From Dermatemys mawii (lineage: Eukaryota; Chordata; Testudines; Dermatemydidae): a DNA stretch of 64,000 nt. Each line of letters starts with the position of its first letter. Position 1 is the first letter of the stretch. The position numbers and the translations under genes are program-made. The stretch covers positions 833,109-897,108 of the forward strand of contig ML677330.1 of assembly GCA_007922305.1 (NCBI GenBank), read 5' to 3'. The notes beneath the pieces were generated by a model. It was not told the origin of the DNA, searched no databases, and saw only the letters and a program-made list of their open reading frames with translations. Of this stretch, positions 59,401 through 64,000 are shown piece by piece.

Positions 59401-61024
59401 TAAAAGATGTGAACACTGAACATGCCTGACTGAAAAATAACTTATGTTCTTAATATTGTTAGTTACCTTTTCCCTCTCTCTCCCCCTGCTGTCTGTATTT
59501 AAATCTTACTTTGATGTTATACTGCACCTCTTTGGAGAAAGGGTTGTGCGTGCAATTGCACTTATGCTTGTAAGCACCTAGCACACCTGTGTGTGCTCAA
59601 AAAATAACAAGCAAACATCATCATCTCAGCAATCCTTCTTCTATGTGGAAGGAGTGCAGAATACATGATATGCTGGAGTTATGTTTGTTTTAAGGGGAGG
59701 GAACAGGCGGGTAACAGACAGATGCTGTAAATGTTCTCTGCTATCATTTATTCTGACACATTCTATGCATTTCTACTGGTAAACCAGCCATTGCATAGAT
59801 GCTGAGATAAGGCTTCTCTTGTCACAACTTGTACTTTCCAAAATAGCAACACAATTCCAAAGTGCAATGACATGAACAGCACTTACTTGGAAAATCAGTT
59901 TTTGGCTGAATGCAATACTCAGTCCCATTTCCTTTGCCCTCTTCCATCAATTTGCTCCTGCAGAGTCTGGCCATTCACAGAGGAGGCTTGGCAGCTGCAG
60001 GAACCCAAGTGTCAAGCTCTGGAATGAAGTTTTCCAGAAGTGGAAAATTGGTGTTAATTTTGACCCATGGATTTGGCTAATTAAAGCAATTTATTAGATA
60101 TTAATATCACTGGCAATTTCTAGTAAGTCAGATCTGAACACACTAATTAGATGTTCAGAATTCCATTATCTGTGTATCATCAGTGGAACACATTCTTAGC
60201 AGGGTTTTCAAAGCTTCACCGAAGAAACAAAAAATATATTTGTCAGGACCAGACAACCTAGGCAGGAGTTTTCTTCTGTTTTTTCCAGGTGGTAAATCTA
60301 TATGCTAAACATGATTCTCCAGGCTTACTCTACCTTAACCCAGAAAAGCTAAAATTCCCCTTCTCTTTCTGAAAGAACCGATCAAAAGATTAGAAGATGC
60401 TAATATTTCTATTACCTCCCTTCCCTGTTCCTAAGGCTCTTGAAGGGTCAGACAGCTATATCTCAAGTTCCCCTTCAGTGTTTCAGACTCTCATGGGAAT
60501 ATCAATTTAAGAATCTCTTGTAGTATATTTTTGTCTGTTCAATAAACAAACAGTCATGTCAACTCAGATTTTTTTAAACTAATTTGTTTTCACCTCATCA
60601 GTACAGAATAAGCTTGGTTATGCTTTGGTACTTTTGAGAGCAAAAGTTAATAAATTACTCATAAGAAAGAAAGAATATTTACATGGGAAATTTCAGAATA
60701 GTAGACTTTTGTTATTTTATAATGGGCAACTATTTACTGTAATCAGCAGAATAATCCAGTTGCACGATTAGCCTAACAAAAATCAAAGAACTGTATGAAT
60801 ATAAAATTTCATAGAGTGGTGCACAGATAATAAATGGTAACATAAGCAGCATGTGGAAATACAAAGTCAAATTTTGTTCTCTGTTGCATCAGTGTAAATC
60901 TGAATTAACTATTACTTCACAGTGGAGTTACTTCAGAATGACACTAGTGCAATGACATAACAATTGACTCAAAAAGATTACTATGATGCATTCCTATAAA
61001 TTGATTAAACTATATATGTGACAG
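59401..61024. other. Intergenic
   Basis: Unique AT-rich sequence. 59500-59610 contains CTTGTAAGCACCTAGCACAC, perhaps another worn tail. 60888-60955 has the ATCAGTGTAAATCTGAATTA repeat wording. 59980-60200 is free of repeats and rich in TAATTA-type sites. Confidence 0.5.
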
Positions 61025-61038
61025 TAAAGAATCTAGGA

Positions 61039-61271
61039 TATGGATGGATAAAGAATGGATACTACCAGACATCCTCACACTGCTCTAAGATGGATACCAC
61101 AGGGAAAAAGAAGGAGAGGCAGACCGCTGGGAACATGGTGAAGAACTATCGAAGGCGAAATGAAAAATATGGGAAAGACCTGGGATGAAATCTACTGGTT
61201 AGCTCAAGATCGGGTCGAATGGAGAAGAATGGTTGGCGCCTTATGCTCCACTAGGAGCTAAGAGGACTAAC
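61039..61271 (+). mobile_element. 5'-truncated non-CR1 LINE with 14-bp target duplication
   Basis: TAAAGAATCTAGGA occurs exactly at 61025-61038 and 61272-61285 and brackets a 233-bp insert. The insert encodes the C-terminal end of a non-LTR reverse transcriptase and stops 10 bases after its stop codon, with no poly(A). A direct repeat of this length is typical of target-primed LINE insertion. The clade is uncertain; the C-terminal motif is common in RTE-like and related LINEs. Confidence 0.75.
61052..61261 (+). pseudogene. LINE reverse transcriptase C-terminus
   Basis: In the frame of 61091 the peptide reads WIPQGKRRRGRPLGTW, a stop (TGA at 61136), then RTIEGEMKNMGKTWDEIYWL and AQDRVEWRRMVGALCSTRS before TAA (61259-61261). 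The GKRRRGRP...TW(R)RT...W..LAQDR..WR..V.ALC pattern is a known C-terminal signature of LINE endonuclease/reverse transcriptase proteins. Only about 70 residues remain, with one in-frame stop where Arg is usual. Upstream residues include a variant of the T(R)HALRW motif with a short insertion. Confidence 0.8.
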
Positions 61272-61285
61272 TAAAGAATCTAGGA

Positions 61286-64000
61286 GACCAAAAATGCTCC
61301 TTTTAAGAACCATTCACAGTATCCCATATGTTTCAAGTTGGTCCTTTTATGTGCTGCTACAGAGCCTACTTGTCAGTCATATTTTGTTTAAATATTAAGT
61401 TAGTTCTCCAGTGAAATCTCCATTTTCACAGTGGTAATATTTCAAATAGACCTATGTGGGGTTTTAAAAAAGTCACAAGATGTACTGTGCATGTTGTGCA
61501 GGCTGACAATATAACAGTTGGTCTGAACTAGACCTGTTGTGTTGTATTTATGCATACCAGAAGTGAAATATAATTTGTCTTTAAATCTAGGGCCAAACCA
61601 TTTAAAGGTTTGAAATTAAAACTGCATAGTGCTTGTTATGCATGGCTGGAAGTGGTAACCAGTTGAGTCTTTGCTATATATTCTGATTGGTGTTCATGTG
61701 GATTACATTTTAATATTATCCTGGAAGCTTAATTATAAAGGATTATTAGCAGATCATAAGAGTATTGCAGTGAGATAGGGTCACACAGAGTGAAATATTA
61801 TGAGCTGCCTAATCTTTGACCGCTCTCTCCATATTATTTTGGAATCTTTGCACAAGAAGAACCACCGAAAAATCTGTTCAAGAGACACACTCTTTTCCCA
61901 ATCTAAAAGGACTTTCCCTGGGTCACCTGGTATCATTTGTATTGTCATACTGGATAGATGGTAGACTACTTGAGGCAGGCGCCATGTTTCCTTTTGTGTC
62001 TGCATAGTGCAAAACACACTTTTTTTTGGCAGTAACAAATCATCTGTGTGGAAGCATTGTGGCAATGTAATGGACAGGAGATGGCTTACGTGAAAGACAT
62101 TTAGAGTCACGATACATTTTAAAAAAGGAATTTGTGTGAGTGTGTCTATATATAGGATAGTATCTAAGATACCAGCAGGCACAATAAAATTGCAGCAAAC
62201 AGGAGAATTGGTAGAGGTCGTTAAGCTTTTCCTCAGCTGATAGGAGTGGTCAGAATATAAGCAACACTGTTTTTTGTAAGGGGACGGACTGCAGCCTTAA
62301 AATAGCACTTATGTTAGCTTTTGTCACATTAACTGTGGGAACTCTGGTGGAAATACATTTAGGTACTTGACTATAAGTTCAGAGATAAGCCTGGCTGATA
62401 TTGTGAACAGCTCGCCTGAGAGGTAAATTGCATGCAGAAACTAAACATGACAGCCTAAGATAAAACACTTATTATGATTAATTCCAGAAGATGTAACAGA
62501 CTTTACTTACTGCAGCCCCAGGAAACCTCACTTCTACCTGATAATGTTTACAACTTCAACTGCATTCACAAGGCACCCCCATGCTTTCATACTAACTGGC
62601 CACTTATCTGTGAAACTTCTCGCCAAAGCAAATTTTAACTTCTATGTTATTTAAGCAAGTGCTTTAACAGATTTATAAGTCTTTAGGATTTTAAGCGCCC
62701 ATTAAAAGCCTAAAGCAGGCTGACAGCAAAACAATTTTTTAAAAGGCCGTAATTGCTACAGACTGGAATGTGATGGTCTTCTTGTGAAAGGCTTACACTA
62801 TGGTGATTGTTAAATAAACATCAACTCTTGTGGAGGAAAGAATCTCAGGGTCACTAATATCTGTAGTCTCTAAGACATTTACAGAAGTGAGATGGTATTA
62901 TATTATATTCTTCATCTTATAGGTAGAATAGTTCAGTACTATGTGGTACAGGGAAAACAGTTATTAAATATCACAATAAATAATTTCAAAACTCTTTCTG
63001 GCTTAACTTTGACATTTATTCTAGACACTTCCAAATAACTTTAACTTATATTTTAGTTCTCTTTTTCTAAAGTGTTTATGTTTTTATTCAACAAATAATC
63101 ATATTTTATGTATCAAGGAAATTAATACTCAGCTGGAAAAACAAATCTATCTCCTTAAAATTACTCCATGGAGGGTAATAATCAGAAATTTATAACAACA
63201 GACGTAAAATCCAAACATAAACCAGCAAGAGACCCAAGAGAGGATTTCCTTAGGAATGAATTATTTTCATAACAGTTGATGGGGGGTGGGGGAAAAAGAT
63301 GTTGATACTATTCTTATCCGGCATGAATCAAATCCACAAGCAATATTTTTAGTAACTAGGTGATGAAATAACTTGGTAGAACTGGAAATATATTTACACT
63401 TAAAGCAATGGAATTAAAGAAATAAACTAATTAAAATATGAACCTAAAATAAAGACAAACGAAAAGAGAAATAAGATGGGAAAGAAAGTAGGAAAAATAC
63501 TCTACTTCTACTACTATTCTTACCACCAGCAAATAAGAGGAAAAGTTAAATGGGCTTTGACAGAATTAAGTAAAAATCAGTCTATCCATTAGCAAACTCA
63601 ATGAAACTTTTGAAATGCCTGCAGTGTGCCACTTGATTGTTGTTTTGATGAAACCTGGGGATTTAACCAATCCAAATGAAGTCATAGGGGCTGCTATTCT
63701 TATTGATTTCAGAGGAAGCAGGATGGGAACCAGACTATAAAAGTGGAGTTCTCTCCATATGTGGTGATTAAAAATGCTCAATAGATGCATGTTAGCCCCA
63801 GTGATATAGATAAAATTCCTGCTTGTGTAATTACATTCTTATTAGCTATGTCCCTGTGTAGTTTTATTTGGAAATAGTCCTCTGCCCTAAATTATGTGGT
63901 GTGTACTATTAAACAGCTGCTGCATTCTACGCCATAGGTAGCTAGTATTTTACTATTTGGGAGGTGGGGGTGGAAAGCAGTTACCTTAACTTTTGAATAA
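61286..64000. other. Intergenic to window end
   Basis: AT-rich unique sequence. 61930-62035 may contain another worn repeat tail (TTGAGGCAGGCGCCATGTTT). 62490-62830 is repeat-free and has features of a conserved non-coding element. The minus-strand open frame at 61781-62182 (133 codons) has no recognisable domain. Confidence 0.5.

Noticed and set aside
61781..62182. 133-codon open frame on the minus strand, the longest outside repeats apart from the CR1 frames
   Set aside because: Composition is unremarkable, there is no domain, and it partly overlaps a probable worn repeat tail. Chance open frames of this size are expected in 64 kb.
1..64000. CRISPR arrays, operons, bacterial promoters or a prophage
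   Set aside because: No regularly spaced repeats, no dense gene packing, and the repeat content (CR1, MIR, MITEs, LTR) is that of a vertebrate nuclear genome.

Overview
This window looks like gene-poor, AT-rich vertebrate nuclear DNA, most likely from a turtle or a close archosauromorph relative. The repeat content is the reason: several CR1 LINEs of two 3'-end types, old MIR SINEs, a solo LTR, and many short hairpin elements, including palindromic repeats that end in GACTAACACGGCTAC. I found no host protein-coding exon, tRNA or rRNA gene that I can support. Nearly every long open frame is either chance or lies inside a mobile element. The window is best read as intergenic or deep intronic DNA.

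Layout. 1-5.3 kb holds a degraded MITE, a palindromic retroposon-like repeat (3028-3263), a MIR SINE split in two by a Harbinger-like MITE (3596-4118), and an AT-rich AGAGCTGG-ended element. 5.3-15.8 kb is mostly unique sequence with one hairpin element and one Tigger/pogo-type MITE (11718-11928). 15.8-20.7 kb carries a perfect 56-bp palindrome, a CR1 tail, a hAT-type MITE, the longest CR1 (18565-20043, about 1.5 kb with most of the reverse transcriptase) and a second type of palindromic repeat. 20.7-30.2 kb holds a compositionally distinct block of unknown identity (22741-23960), another palindromic repeat, and CR1 pieces of the second 3'-end type. 30.2-42.9 kb contains hAT and Harbinger-like MITEs, AT-rich elements, a third palindromic repeat and an 876-bp solo LTR with a 5-bp target duplication (40371-41246), followed by a minus-strand MIR. 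42.9-50.9 kb has a probable second LTR, two inverted hAT MITEs and a MITE-CR1 cluster. 50.9-64 kb is mainly unique sequence with a hAT element nested in an older element (57075-57955) and a truncated non-CR1 LINE with a 14-bp target duplication (61039-61271).

The most interesting signal is in the palindromic repeats at 3028, 20461, 24036 and 40048. Three have 11-13 bp target duplications, which are too long and too variable for hAT or Harbinger insertion. Their arms carry a hammerhead-ribozyme-like core: CTGANGA, a short stem, GAAA, a three-base-pair hairpin closed by A and U, then C at the expected cleavage position. Together these features suggest Penelope-like retroelement termini carrying decayed hammerhead ribozymes. 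The ribozyme reading has a consistent flaw, one extra A before stem II, so it is a candidate only.
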